DNA of 64,000 nucleotides from CAVSJO01 sp963728445 (GTDB lineage Bacteria > Gemmatimonadota > Gemmatimonadetes > Longimicrobiales > RSA9). The stretch covers positions 930,001 through 994,000 of the forward strand of contig CAVSJO010000006.1 in assembly GCA_963728445.1 (NCBI GenBank), given 5' to 3'. The notes beneath the pieces are model-generated. The model made no database searches. It was not told where the DNA came from and saw nothing but the letters and a program-made list of their open reading frames with translations. Positions 7,146 to 15,383 of this stretch are shown piece after piece (position 1 is the first letter of the stretch; each line of letters opens with the position of its first letter). The position numbers and the translations under genes were made by a program.

Positions 7146-9875
7146 CTACGGATACCGGAGCGGCTCCACTGCGTCGATCCCACTCGCGCGGCGGGCGGGC
7201 AGGTACGCCGCGAACAGCACGACCACCCCGAGCAGCGCGGCGACGCCGACGAGTGCGGCCGCGTCCGGTAGCGCGACGCCGGTGACGAGCCTGCTCGTGA
7301 TCCGGCCGAAGAGGAGCGCGGCGGGGATGCCGAATGCGAGTCCCACCGTGCCGAGTAGAGCGCCCTCGCGCACCACCAGGGCGATGAGCGCCTTCGGGCT
7401 GGCTCCCAGCGCCAGCCGGATGCTCAGCTCGTTCGTTCGCTCGATCACCGACTGCGCCAGCACTCCGTACAGTCCCACGGCTCCGAGGGCGAGCGCCACG
7501 ATACCGAAAACGATAACCCACGTCGCGATCATGCGCTGTTGCCAGAGCGATGCCGCCAGGTGCTGTGCCATCGTTGCTTCACGGTACGTGGCCAGCCCCG
7601 GATCGACGTCCGCGATCGCAGCACGCAGTTCGGCCAGGGCCCCGGACGGACGCGCACTCCGTGCGACGAGCGTCACCTGCCCGTCGTAGTTCTGCCAGAG
7701 TGGGGCGTAGAGGACCGGTGGGACCGGCTCCGTGAGCGAGCGCCACCGGGTGTCTCCGGCCACGCCGATCACCTCGAGCGGCGGTCCGATCGGTCCTTCC
7801 CAGGGCGGCATGACGATGCGCCGGCCGATGGGGTCCTTACCGGGCCAGAGGCGCTGTGCCAGCGACTCGTTCACGATCGCCACGGAGGGGCCACCGCTGC
7901 GGTCGGCATCCGTGAAGTCACGCCCCTGCACGATCGGTATTCCCAGAGTGGCGAAAAAGCGGGGGGCGACTGCCGCGTACGCCGGGCGTACGCCGAGCTC
8001 CAGCGAGCGGCCATGAAAGACCTCGGGCGGCGGCACCTCGCCCGGATGGAAGACGGAGACACGGCACAGGCAGTCCGTTGGCGGAACACCGCCGGTCCCG
8101 AGGCTGACGGAGCGGGTGCCAGGAACCGCCGCCGCACGCGTGAGCACGTCGTGCAGGAGCGCCTCGCCACGCTCGCGCGTGTAGCCCTGGCTGCCGAGGT
8201 CCAGCGAGAGCATTGCGACGTCCCGCGTTTCGAATCCGGGCGGCGCAGTCACGATCCGGTAGAGCCCGACCAGCAGCATCGACGACACGAACAGCATCGC
8301 GAAGGAGAGAGAGACCTGCCCTCCCACGAGAGCCCGCTGGGTCCGAGCCCGGCGGGGCGCCGCTCCGCGGCCGCCCTGGCGGAGCACGACCATCGGAGTC
8401 AGCCGCGCCGCCCGAAGCGCTGGAAGCACCGCGACCAGCAGGCCCGTCACGATCGCGCTGGCGAGAGCGAACGCGAGTACCCGCACGCTCAGCGTCACGT
8501 GCAGCTCGTGAAGTACCGACGAAGGTGGCTGCGCCGCCGTCGCCAGGACGGCCACGAATCGGGCGAGGACCAGACCGAGCGCGCCCGCGGCCAGCGCGAG
8601 CACGAGCCCCTCCACCAACGTCTGCCGGATGAGCCTGCCCGGACCTCCTCCCAGGGCCAGGCGCGCGGCCATCTCGTGCTGGCGCGCCCCGAACCGCACC
8701 AGCAGCAGCCCGGCCACGTTGGCGCATGCGATGAGAACCACCAGCATCACCGCTCCGAACAGCAGGCGAAGGGTGCCTGCGATCTCGGCGCGATCGTCGG
8801 GATAGAGGCCGAGCCCCGGCGTCAGCCCGACGCGGCGGTCCGCGTTCGTCAGCGGGTAGGCCCGCGCGAGCTGCGCCGAGACCACCGACAGCTGCGCTCG
8901 GGCGTCCGTCAGCGTCGCACCAGGGCGCAGTCGCCCGAAGACCTGCATCCACCCCGCGGCCCGGTCATCCTCGATTCCCTCCGACATGCGCGGCATCGCG
9001 ATCGGCCGGGCGGCGAGGGGCAGCCAGAGATCCACCGGGCGTCCGATCGCCGTGCCCGTGAATCCGCCTTGGGCCACCCCCACGACCCGGAAGGCCGCGC
9101 CGTTCAGGCGGATCGTCCTCCCGACGACGTCGGCTGCGGCGCCGAAGTCGCTCCGCCACATGCCTTCGCTCAGCACGGCCACGCGATCCCCGACGGCGGG
9201 CGCGTCGTCGCCCGCGTCGAGAAGCCGCCCCCGCAGCGGCGTGACTCCCAGCGTCGCGAAGTAGCCGCCCGTCACGAGATCCGCCCGCAGGCGCCGAGCC
9301 GGCTCGCCGCCCGCGGCCGTACCCGCTGACGTTTCGATGCCGGCGCTCACCACCGCCCCCACGTGTGCCGACACCGACCCGAATGCGGGGGCGCCGGCGG
9401 CGTATCCGCGAAAGTCCGGCAGACTGAAGTTGTCGTAGGTACCGGAGGGCTGGATCCGGGAGAACGTCACCAGCCGATCGGGGTCTCGAACGCCCGGCAG
9501 CGGCCGCAGCAGAACCGCGTCCACCACGCTGAAGATGCCCGTCGCGCCACCGACGGCGAGAGCAAGGGTAGCCAGCGCGGTGATCGTGAGGCCGGGCTGC
9601 CGACGCAGACCGCGGATCGCATGGCGGACGTCGCGCACGAGTGCGTCCACGGCCGCCGTCGCCCGCGCGTCCCGCACCGCCTCCTTCACCTGATCCGCGC
9701 CGCGCAGCTCCAGCAGCGCCGCACGCCGCGCGGCCGTCTCGGTCAGCCCCGCCGATCGCTTCTCCTCGATCAGCAGCTCGAGATAGGCCTGAACCTCGGC
9801 GTCGAGCTCACGCTCCGCGTCTTCCAGTCCCAGCGTCGCCCGGATGACGCTCCGCAGCTGCGAGATGACGGACAC
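7146..9875 (-). CDS. ADOP-type MacB/FtsX permease
   Basis: This 909-residue protein belongs to the 'acidobacterial duplicated orphan permease' family. An N-terminal prefix (residues 1-80, with RELDAEVQAYLELLIEEKRSAGL) is followed by the MacB-like unit LRRQPGLTITALATLALAVG, a periplasmic core domain, three transmembrane helices, then a second FtsX unit ending RRASGIDAVEPLRYP. The two FtsX modules sit in one chain and no ATPase gene is adjacent, as is usual for ADOPs. The role is probably envelope transport or mechanotransmission; the substrate is unknown. It starts 10 bases after the PadR stop (9885), so the two form one operon controlled by the operators at 10226-10281. Confidence 0.9.
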   Translation of the reverse strand: MSVISQLRSVIRATLGLEDAERELDAEVQAYLELLIEEKRSAGLTETAARRAALLELRGADQVKEAVRDARATAAVDALVRDVRHAIRGLRRQPGLTITALATLALAVGGATGIFSVVDAVLLRPLPGVRDPDRLVTFSRIQPSGTYDNFSLPDFRGYAAGAPAFGSVSAHVGAVVSAGIETSAGTAAGGEPARRLRADLVTGGYFATLGVTPLRGRLLDAGDDAPAVGDRVAVLSEGMWRSDFGAAADVVGRTIRLNGAAFRVVGVAQGGFTGTAIGRPVDLWLPLAARPIAMPRMSEGIEDDRAAGWMQVFGRLRPGATLTDARAQLSVVSAQLARAYPLTNADRRVGLTPGLGLYPDDRAEIAGTLRLLFGAVMLVVLIACANVAGLLLVRFGARQHEMAARLALGGGPGRLIRQTLVEGLVLALAAGALGLVLARFVAVLATAAQPPSSVLHELHVTLSVRVLAFALASAIVTGLLVAVLPALRAARLTPMVVLRQGGRGAAPRRARTQRALVGGQVSLSFAMLFVSSMLLVGLYRIVTAPPGFETRDVAMLSLDLGSQGYTRERGEALLHDVLTRAAAVPGTRSVSLGTGGVPPTDCLCRVSVFHPGEVPPPEVFHGRSLELGVRPAYAAVAPRFFATLGIPIVQGRDFTDADRSGGPSVAIVNESLAQRLWPGKDPIGRRIVMPPWEGPIGPPLEVIGVAGDTRWRSLTEPVPPVLYAPLWQNYDGQVTLVARSARPSGALAELRAAIADVDPGLATYREATMAQHLAASLWQQRMIATWVIVFGIVALALGAVGLYGVLAQSVIERTNELSIRLALGASPKALIALVVREGALLGTVGLAFGIPAALLFGRITSRLVTGVALPDAAALVGVAALLGVVVLFAAYLPARRASGIDAVEPLRYP

Positions 9876-9884
9876 GCCGCCTCC

Positions 9885-10220
9885 TCAGCCCGCTTCGAGG
9901 GCCGCGGTCATCGCCGCCGCGATCCGCCGCCACTCCCCCTCCTCCCGCGCCAGACGCCGCTCCCCTGCAGCCGTGAGTCGGTAGAACTTCGCACGCCGGT
10001 TCGTCTCCGACGTACCCCACGTCGATACCACGGCGCCCGCACGCTCCAGTCGGTGCAGGGCGGGGAACAGCGACCCCGCCCCCACCTGGAACGTCCCCCG
10101 CGAGATCTGCTCGATGCGCCGCGCGACGCCCAGCCCGTGCAGCGGCTGCAGCGAGAGCGCCTTCAGCACGAGCAGGTCGAGCGTGCCCTGGAGGATGGAC
10201 GGCGACTGCGGATCGGCCAC
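9885..10220 (-). CDS. PadR-family transcriptional regulator (ADOP operon)
   Basis: The protein has 111 residues. ILQGTLDLLVLKALSLQPLHG and VGAGSLFPALHRLERAGAVV form the PadR winged helix, followed by TNRRAKFYRLTAAGERRL and a C-terminal dimerisation helix. It is a compact member of the class that accompanies ADOP permeases. The start is GTG at 10220 with AGGAG 6 bases upstream; this Shine-Dalgarno sequence lies inside the right arm of a perfect 9-bp inverted repeat. It is expected to repress its own operon, including the permease 10 bases downstream. Confidence 0.88.
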   Translation of the reverse strand: MADPQSPSILQGTLDLLVLKALSLQPLHGLGVARRIEQISRGTFQVGAGSLFPALHRLERAGAVVSTWGTSETNRRAKFYRLTAAGERRLAREEGEWRRIAAAMTAALEAG

Positions 10221-10225
10221 GGTGT

Positions 10226-10248
10226 CTCCTATCGAGTGACGATAGGAG
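10226..10248. promoter_or_regulatory. putative PadR operator 1 (9-bp perfect inverted repeat overlapping the Shine-Dalgarno sequence)
   Basis: CTCCTATCG-AGTGA-CGATAGGAG is a perfect palindrome with a 5-base spacer, ending 5 bases before the GTG start of the PadR gene. The minus-strand AGGAG used for translation is part of one arm, so a transcript beginning upstream could also fold into a hairpin that hides the Shine-Dalgarno sequence. It shares the core TATCG-N5-CGATA with the site at 4172-4190. Confidence 0.6.
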
Positions 10249-10260
10249 TATGGCGCGGCG

Positions 10261-10281
10261 TCCTATCGAATGTCAATAGGA
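10261..10281. promoter_or_regulatory. putative PadR operator 2
   Basis: TCCTATCG-AATGT-CAATAGGA repeats operator 1 with one mismatched pair and the same 5-base spacer. The two centres are 34 bases apart, a little over three helical turns, which would allow dimers on the same DNA face. It lies between the PadR operon and the decayed permease gene that runs the other way. Confidence 0.5.
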
Positions 10282-10565
10282 GAGCGGTGCGGTGGGGACG
10301 GCGTGAATGCGGCCGTGAATACGGATCGACCGCTGCCGGGACCCTGTATCCCGCATCCGCACGGCATCCGGCATTCGTCCTCGGATGCAGCGTCCGCGCA
10401 AGTGCAGGTGCCGCGCACCGTTACCGATCCGCGGCCAGCCGGGCCGGCGCTTGCCCCCGAACCCCTCAGCGCACGCGCCGCAGTGCGCTCCGAACCGACG
10501 ACACGTCCTCGCCGCGCGAGGTTTCGGGATCGCTCACGCGGAAATCGACAAAAGGCCTCGATGGC
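10282..10565. other. intergenic stretch upstream of the decayed ADOP gene
   Basis: These roughly 280 bases hold no convincing coding region. The open frames crossing it have no family-like sequence. The segment probably carried the promoter of the decayed permease gene that starts near 10566. Apart from the operator at its left edge I see no further repeat or clear promoter. Confidence 0.4.
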
Positions 10566-13068
10566 ATGGACGTCCTGGATCCAGCCTCTCGCCAGGACCT
10601 GCGCTTCGCCTCCGGCAGCTCTGGCGCACGCCGGCGTTCACTGTGGTCGCGGTGATCTTCTGGCCGACGGCGTGGGCACCACGGCGGCGATCTTCAGCGT
10701 GGTGGACGGCGTGCTCCTGCGGCCCTTGTCTGCGCCGGATCCGGGTCAGCTCGTGCTGGTTGGAGAGCGGGTGCCGGAAATGCAGCAGGCGTCCCGGAAA
10801 TTTCGTTTCTTCGACACGCCCTCCGCGTACCTGGCCTGGCGTGAACGAGCGACGGATTTCCAGGCCCTCGCGGCGCTGCAAAACACTTCGTTCACGCTCA
10901 CGGGAGAGGGCGAGCCGCGCGTGCTGGACGGCGCGCGAGTAACGACCGACTTCTTCCGTGTGCTCGGTGTGACGCCCGAGCTCGGGCGCTTCTTCACGAC
11001 CGATGACGCCGACGCCACCCTCCGTCCCGTCGTGATCAGCGACGCCTGTGGCGCTCGGCGTTCAACGCGGACCCTGGCGTGATCGGACGTACGGTCGGCG
11101 CTCCCGGGGGCGAAGTGCGCGTCATCGGCGTGCTGCCGCCCGACGTGCGCATCGGCGGGAGCGAGCTGGGACCGATGACGGCCGGCAGGGCCACGCAGTT
11201 CTTCATTCCGTTTGCCTTTGGCCCACAGTCGGGCGGCGATCTCAGGTCGGTGTGGTCGAACTTCAATTACACGGTGATCGGCCGGTTGAAGCCGGGGGTG
11301 ACTCCGTCCCAGGCACTGTCGCAGCTCGAGGTGATCCAGGCCAACCTTGCGGCGAACGCACCCGACCCCGCCGAGGGCATGACGCTGCACGCCGAAGTCA
11401 CGCCGGTGCTGGACTACGCAACGGAATCGTCACGCCAGGGGCTGTGGCTGCTTCTCGGTGCAGTGGCCGCGGTGCTGCTGGTCATCAGCGTCAATCTGGG
11501 CGGGCTGTGGGTGAATCGCGTCGTCGACCGGCGTCGGGACTGGGGCATCCGTATGGCGCTGGGCGCCAGACCGGGAAGACTCGCGCGACAGGTGCTCGTC
11601 GAGGGTGTGACGCTGGGCCTGGCCGGCGGCGTCGTAGGAGTGGCCTGCGCCGCCGCCGGACTTCGGGGGCTGCTGGCGCTCGCGCCACAGGACATTCCAC
11701 GGCTGGACGAGGTGCACGTCGACTGGCGCGTGCTGCTCGTGGGGCTGCTGATCTCGGCTGTGGCGGGTCTACTGACCGGGCTGATCCCGGCCCTGCGCGT
11801 CGGGCGCGGCGCGCCGGGCGAGCAGCTCAGGGTGAGCGGCCGGTCAGCCACGGCGGGGCCGTCGAACGTCCGCTCGCGACAGAGCCTCATCGGGCTGCAG
11901 GCGGCTCTGTCGACGCTGCTCGTGGCGGTCGCGGGGTTCCTGGGCTTCAGCCTCTATCATCTCATGACCCGGCCGACGGGATTTACGACGGAGAACGCGG
12001 TCGAGGCGCGCGTCGTGATCACGAGCTACGGGGACGCCGAGCGGGAGCGGATCCTGGGGCAGGTCACCGACGCCGTGGGGGCGATACCTGGCGTGGAGTC
12101 GGTGGGACTGACCTCGCACCTGCCCCTGCAAGGCGAGACCTGGATCGACGGCGCCGGTGTGCCGGGCGTGCAGTACGCGGACGCGCAGCAGCCGAGAGTC
12201 AACATCCGCTTCATCGGTGGCAGCTACTTCTCGGCCATGGGGATCCCGCTCATCGCGGGCCGCGACTTCCGCGAGACCGATCGACCGGCGGCCTGGCCGC
12301 CGGAAAGCAGGGCCGAGGAGGAGAAGATGCACGAGACCGTCATCATCTCCGCGGCGACGGCGAAGCTGATCTGGCCGGGAAAGAACCCGCGCACGCTGAT
12401 CGGTGAGCAGATCATGGTGAACGGCCTGACTCCGACGATCGTCGGAGTGGCCGCCGACGCGCTGGACGGCACGCTCACCTCCGAGGCGCCGGCGGTCGTC
12501 TATCAGCCCTACTGGAAGTGGGATTCCGGCGCTTTCTCTCTCGTCCTGCGGACGACGCTGCCGCTCAGGGCCATCGCGGCACCGCTCCGGGCCGAGATCT
12601 GGAAGCTGGCGCCGAACGCACCGATCCCCGAGATCGAGCCGCTGCAGACGCTGCGCGCGACGGCGACGGCGCCGCAACGCTACCAGCTCACGCTGCTCCT
12701 GGCCTTCGCCGCCCTCGCACTGCTGCTCGCTGCGATCGGCGTGTACGCGCTCGTGTCGCACAGCGTGGCGCAGCGCAGGAAGGAGCTGGCGGATCCGACT
12801 CGCGCTGGGCTCGTCGGCGGCCTCCATCCGAGGCCTGATCACCGGGCAGGCCCTCGTGCCGGTCGCCCTCGGAGCGCTCGCGGGCGTGGCCGCGGCGCTT
12901 CTCGGCGGAAGGCTGCTTCAGAGCCTGTTCTACGGCGTCAGCGGGCACGACCCCGCCCCCCTCGCCGCGGCGGCTGGCGTCGTACTCGTGGCCGCGCTGC
13001 TCGCCTGCGTGTCGCCCGCTCACCGGGCGACGCACGTCGATCCGAATGTGGCACTGCGGACGGAATAG
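10566..13068 (+). pseudogene. ADOP-type MacB/FtsX permease, four frame breaks
   Basis: Combining frames gives a permease of about 830 residues. It starts MDVLDPASRQDLRFA then LRQLWRTPAFTVVAV, continues VGTTAAIFSVVDGVLLRPL, then from 11079 a long intact stretch (IGRTVGAPGGEVRVIGVLP through SHSVAQRRKELA), and ends in MPVALGALAGVAAALLGG to VDPNVALRTE. Breaks lie near 10601-10620, 10652-10672, 11045-11055 (each like one missing base) and 12788-12800 (one extra base). At the second break the helix residues are also altered (FWPTA where the family has TLALG), which favours real decay. It is a paralogue of the permeases at 7146-9875 and 54999-57386. Confidence 0.8.
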
Positions 13069-13105
13069 CCTCGGCCCACCGCAGCGCCTCCATCTCGAGA
13101 CGAGC

Positions 13106-13139
13106 GAGGCCCGACCCGGATTTCTCCGCGTCGGGCCTC
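13106..13139. terminator. hairpin between permease remnant and tRNA-Pro
   Basis: GAGGCCCGAC (13106-13115) pairs with GTCGGGCCTC (13130-13139), and the 14-base loop can fold further. It lies after the stop of the permease remnant (+) and beyond the 3' end of tRNA-Pro (-), so it could end transcription from both sides. There is only a short T-rich tail (ATTTCC) on the plus strand. Confidence 0.5.
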
Positions 13140-13151
13140 ACATTTCCTCAG

Positions 13152-13225
13152 TCGGGACGGCGGGATTTGAACCCGCGACCCCCTGAACCCCATTCAGGTG
13201 CGCTACCGGGCTGCGCTACGTCCCG
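13152..13225 (-). tRNA. tRNA-Pro(GGG)
   Basis: The acceptor stem CGGGACG/CGTCCCG closes a full cloverleaf. The anticodon stem CCTGA/TCAGG holds the loop ATGGGGT (anticodon GGG), and the T arm reads GGGTTCAAATCCC. The discriminator is A and CCA is not encoded. Confidence 0.93.
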
Positions 13226-13463
13226 AGGAGCCGGAAGATAACCGCGCACCGGGCCGTCATCAACCGAGGCGGGCCCGGCGATCGCGCCGCGCCGCCGCCG
13301 CAGTGCCACCGCTGCGCCGCCGCTGCGCCGCCGCTGTGTCACCGCCGCCTTGACGTCCGCCCGTCGGACCCGCCTTTTTCCCCCTCGTGCCTCGCGCGCG
13401 TTCCCTTATCCAACCGGGCGCCGCGGCGGGGTACATCCACCGCCGCTACCTGGACGCGACTGA
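13226..13463. other. GC-rich intergenic region with short tandem repeat
   Basis: No gene is visible. At 13309-13341 an 11-base unit (CCGCTGCGCCG) occurs twice exactly and once degenerate. The rest is upstream DNA of the cyclase-family lipoprotein gene; I cannot point to a clear promoter. Confidence 0.4.
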
Positions 13464-14300
13464 ATGCGACGATTCGCGCGGGCCGCCTTGCTGCTCACCC
13501 TGGCGATGACCGGGTGCACGGTCCAGCCGAACCCGCCGCGGCGTCGGGGAGCGGGAGCGCTGGGGCTGGGGGCGGAGGCGCGCCTGGCCCTGGAGCGCTA
13601 CCGGATCGTCGACCTGAGCCACACGATCGACGCGCGGGCGGTGCGGTGGCCGGGGGACACGCTGAGCTTCGCGCTGCACGCCGGTCCGGCCGACACCGCC
13701 TCCGGCCCTTCCGCCGGCTGGGTCCGGCTTCCGCTGGACGCCGGGACGCGCGTGAGGCTTCAGGCGACCGGCGGCCGCAGCGGCCGCAGCGCGGCGGACC
13801 TCCCGGTGGAGCAGCTCGTCGGATCCGCCGTGGTCATCGACGTCTCCGCGCAGGCGGCCCGCAATCCGGACTACGCGCTCACGGCCGAGGACGTGACGAC
13901 GTTCGAGCGGGAGCACGGTGAGATCCGGAAGGGCGACATCGTCCTTCTCCGCACCGGCTGGGCGCGCCACTGGCCGGACCGCCGCGCGTACCTCGGCGGC
14001 GACTCTGCCTCGGACTTCCACTGGCCGGGCCTGAGCGAGGGCGCCGCACGCCTGCTCATCGGGGATCGCGCCATCGGGGCGCTGGGCACGGATGCGGCCG
14101 CCATCGACCCGGGCGCAGCCGCCGGCGCGCCGGTCCTGCGCTACGCCGCCGGCGCCGACGTACCGGTGCTGGAGAACCTGACGAACCTGGCGACGCTGCC
14201 GCCGTTCGGCGCGGTCGTGATCGCGCTTCCGGCGAAGATCGCGGGTGCGGCGGCCGCACCGGTGCGGGCCGTCGCCCTCGTCGCCGACGTGGGGACCTGA
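13464..14300 (+). CDS. cyclase-family lipoprotein lacking the metal-binding motif
   Basis: The protein has 278 residues with an export signal and a likely lipobox at Cys18 (LAMTGC). Residues 46-272 match the cyclase/kynurenine-formamidase fold: YRIVDLSHTIDARAVRWPGD, DLPVEQLVGSAVVIDVS, GDIVLLRTGW and IGALGTDAAAIDPG are all in place. The family's zinc/manganese site HxGTHxD should fall at residues 92-98, but here it reads DAGTRVR, so both His ligands and the Asp are replaced. The protein is therefore unlikely to be a normal metal-dependent amidohydrolase and may be a binding or regulatory homologue. The stop is followed one base later by the RidA-like gene, which suggests an operon. Confidence 0.8.
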   Translation: MRRFARAALLLTLAMTGCTVQPNPPRRRGAGALGLGAEARLALERYRIVDLSHTIDARAVRWPGDTLSFALHAGPADTASGPSAGWVRLPLDAGTRVRLQATGGRSGRSAADLPVEQLVGSAVVIDVSAQAARNPDYALTAEDVTTFEREHGEIRKGDIVLLRTGWARHWPDRRAYLGGDSASDFHWPGLSEGAARLLIGDRAIGALGTDAAAIDPGAAAGAPVLRYAAGADVPVLENLTNLATLPPFGAVVIALPAKIAGAAAAPVRAVALVADVGT

Positions 14301-14301
14301 C

Positions 14302-14706
14302 ATGACGACACCGCAGAGCGTGGGGCGACGGACGCGGGTTCCGACAGCGGCGCCGTGGGCGGCCACCGTGGGCTACTCCCGAGCCGTGCGCGTCGAGGGG
14401 CGCATCCTCGTGAGTGGGACCGCGGCGGTACAGGACGACGGTTCGGTGGGGCCCGTCGGTGACCCGTACGGACAGGCGCGGCGGTGTCTCGAGATCATCC
14501 GGGACGCCCTCGCGAAGCTCGGGGCCGGGCCCGAGCACGTTCTGCGCACGCGCGTCTATCTTGCCGACGCGGCGGACTGGCCCGAGGTCGGCCGCGCCCA
14601 CGGCGAGATGTTCGGCGACGTTCGCCCCGTCACGACATTCGTGCAGGTCGCCGGGTTCATCGATCCGGCCATCATCGTGGAGATCGAGGCGGAGGCTGCG
14701 CTCTGA
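14302..14706 (+). CDS. RidA/YjgF-family protein
   Basis: The protein has 134 residues. The fold marks are VRVEGRILVSGTAAVQDDG, DPYGQARRCLEIIRDALAKLG, VLRTRVYLADAADW and the closing VEIEAEAAL. RidA proteins hydrolyse reactive enamine/imine intermediates using an arginine in the segment that in E. coli reads PARSxVEV; here it reads RPVTTFVQV, so that arginine appears to be Thr. This places it with the Rid subfamilies of uncertain chemistry. The ATG at 14302 directly follows the cyclase-family gene, and co-transcription is likely. Confidence 0.85.
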   Translation: MTTPQSVGRRTRVPTAAPWAATVGYSRAVRVEGRILVSGTAAVQDDGSVGPVGDPYGQARRCLEIIRDALAKLGAGPEHVLRTRVYLADAADWPEVGRAHGEMFGDVRPVTTFVQVAGFIDPAIIVEIEAEAAL

Positions 14707-14734
14707 AGGACTATGCTCCGGAAACGGGAGGACC

Positions 14735-15355
14735 GTGAATAGACACATTCGTAGGCTGACGACGGCGCTCTTCGCCCTGGCCGCGGCCGCGGGACCCCTG
14801 CGCGCGCAGGTCGCGTGGGACTCTCCGCTCCTCACGGCCCCCGCCCCTCGCCCGGGCGCCGGCCTGTTCCTCGCCTCGCCCCGCTTCGGCAGCCTGGGCG
14901 TGCTGGGCACGTGGCGCCCGGGAACCGGCGGCGCCGGCTTCCGCGTCGGCCTCGCCAACGACCGGCACGATGACTTCTCCGTCTTCGGGGGCGTGGACTT
15001 CCAGCGCCTCGAGCATCGCGGCGACGAGCAGTTCCCCCTCGACGTCGGCTGGGCCCTCGGCGTCGGCGCCGGGATCGGCTCGGACGGCGCCATCGTCACG
15101 CCGACGGCCTCGCTCAACGTGGGCGGGACGGTGAGCCCGGAAGGGGAGGACTTCGAGTTCACCCCGTACATGTCGCCACGGCTCGTCCTCGACCTTGCCA
15201 CGGGCGACGTCGCCCACCCCCACGGCAGCGGCGCCCATCTCGGCTTCGTCGTGGACCTCGGGGTCGACGTGAGCGTGTATCGCGGCTGGATGCTCCGCTT
15301 CGCCGGCACGGTCGGCGAGCGCGGCGCCGTCGCGGTCGGTGTGGTGTTCCCATGA
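14735..15355 (+). CDS. secreted Gly/Val-rich beta-strand protein (probable outer-membrane barrel)
   Basis: The protein has 206 residues starting at GTG 14735 with GGGAGGA just upstream. The signal peptide MNRHIRRLTTALFALAAAAG is followed by an Ala-rich cleavage region ending RAQ. The mature part consists of alternating strands (VLGTWRPGTGGAGFRVGLAND, VGWALGVGAGIGSDGAIV, GWMLRFAGTVGERGAVAVGVVF) and ends in a phenylalanine-proline strand, consistent with a small beta-barrel. No specific family is recognised. It sits 29 bases before pntAA. Confidence 0.6.
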   Translation: MNRHIRRLTTALFALAAAAGPLRAQVAWDSPLLTAPAPRPGAGLFLASPRFGSLGVLGTWRPGTGGAGFRVGLANDRHDDFSVFGGVDFQRLEHRGDEQFPLDVGWALGVGAGIGSDGAIVTPTASLNVGGTVSPEGEDFEFTPYMSPRLVLDLATGDVAHPHGSGAHLGFVVDLGVDVSVYRGWMLRFAGTVGERGAVAVGVVFP

Positions 15356-15383
15356 ATTCGAGTCTCTTGCGCGGACGGTTCCG

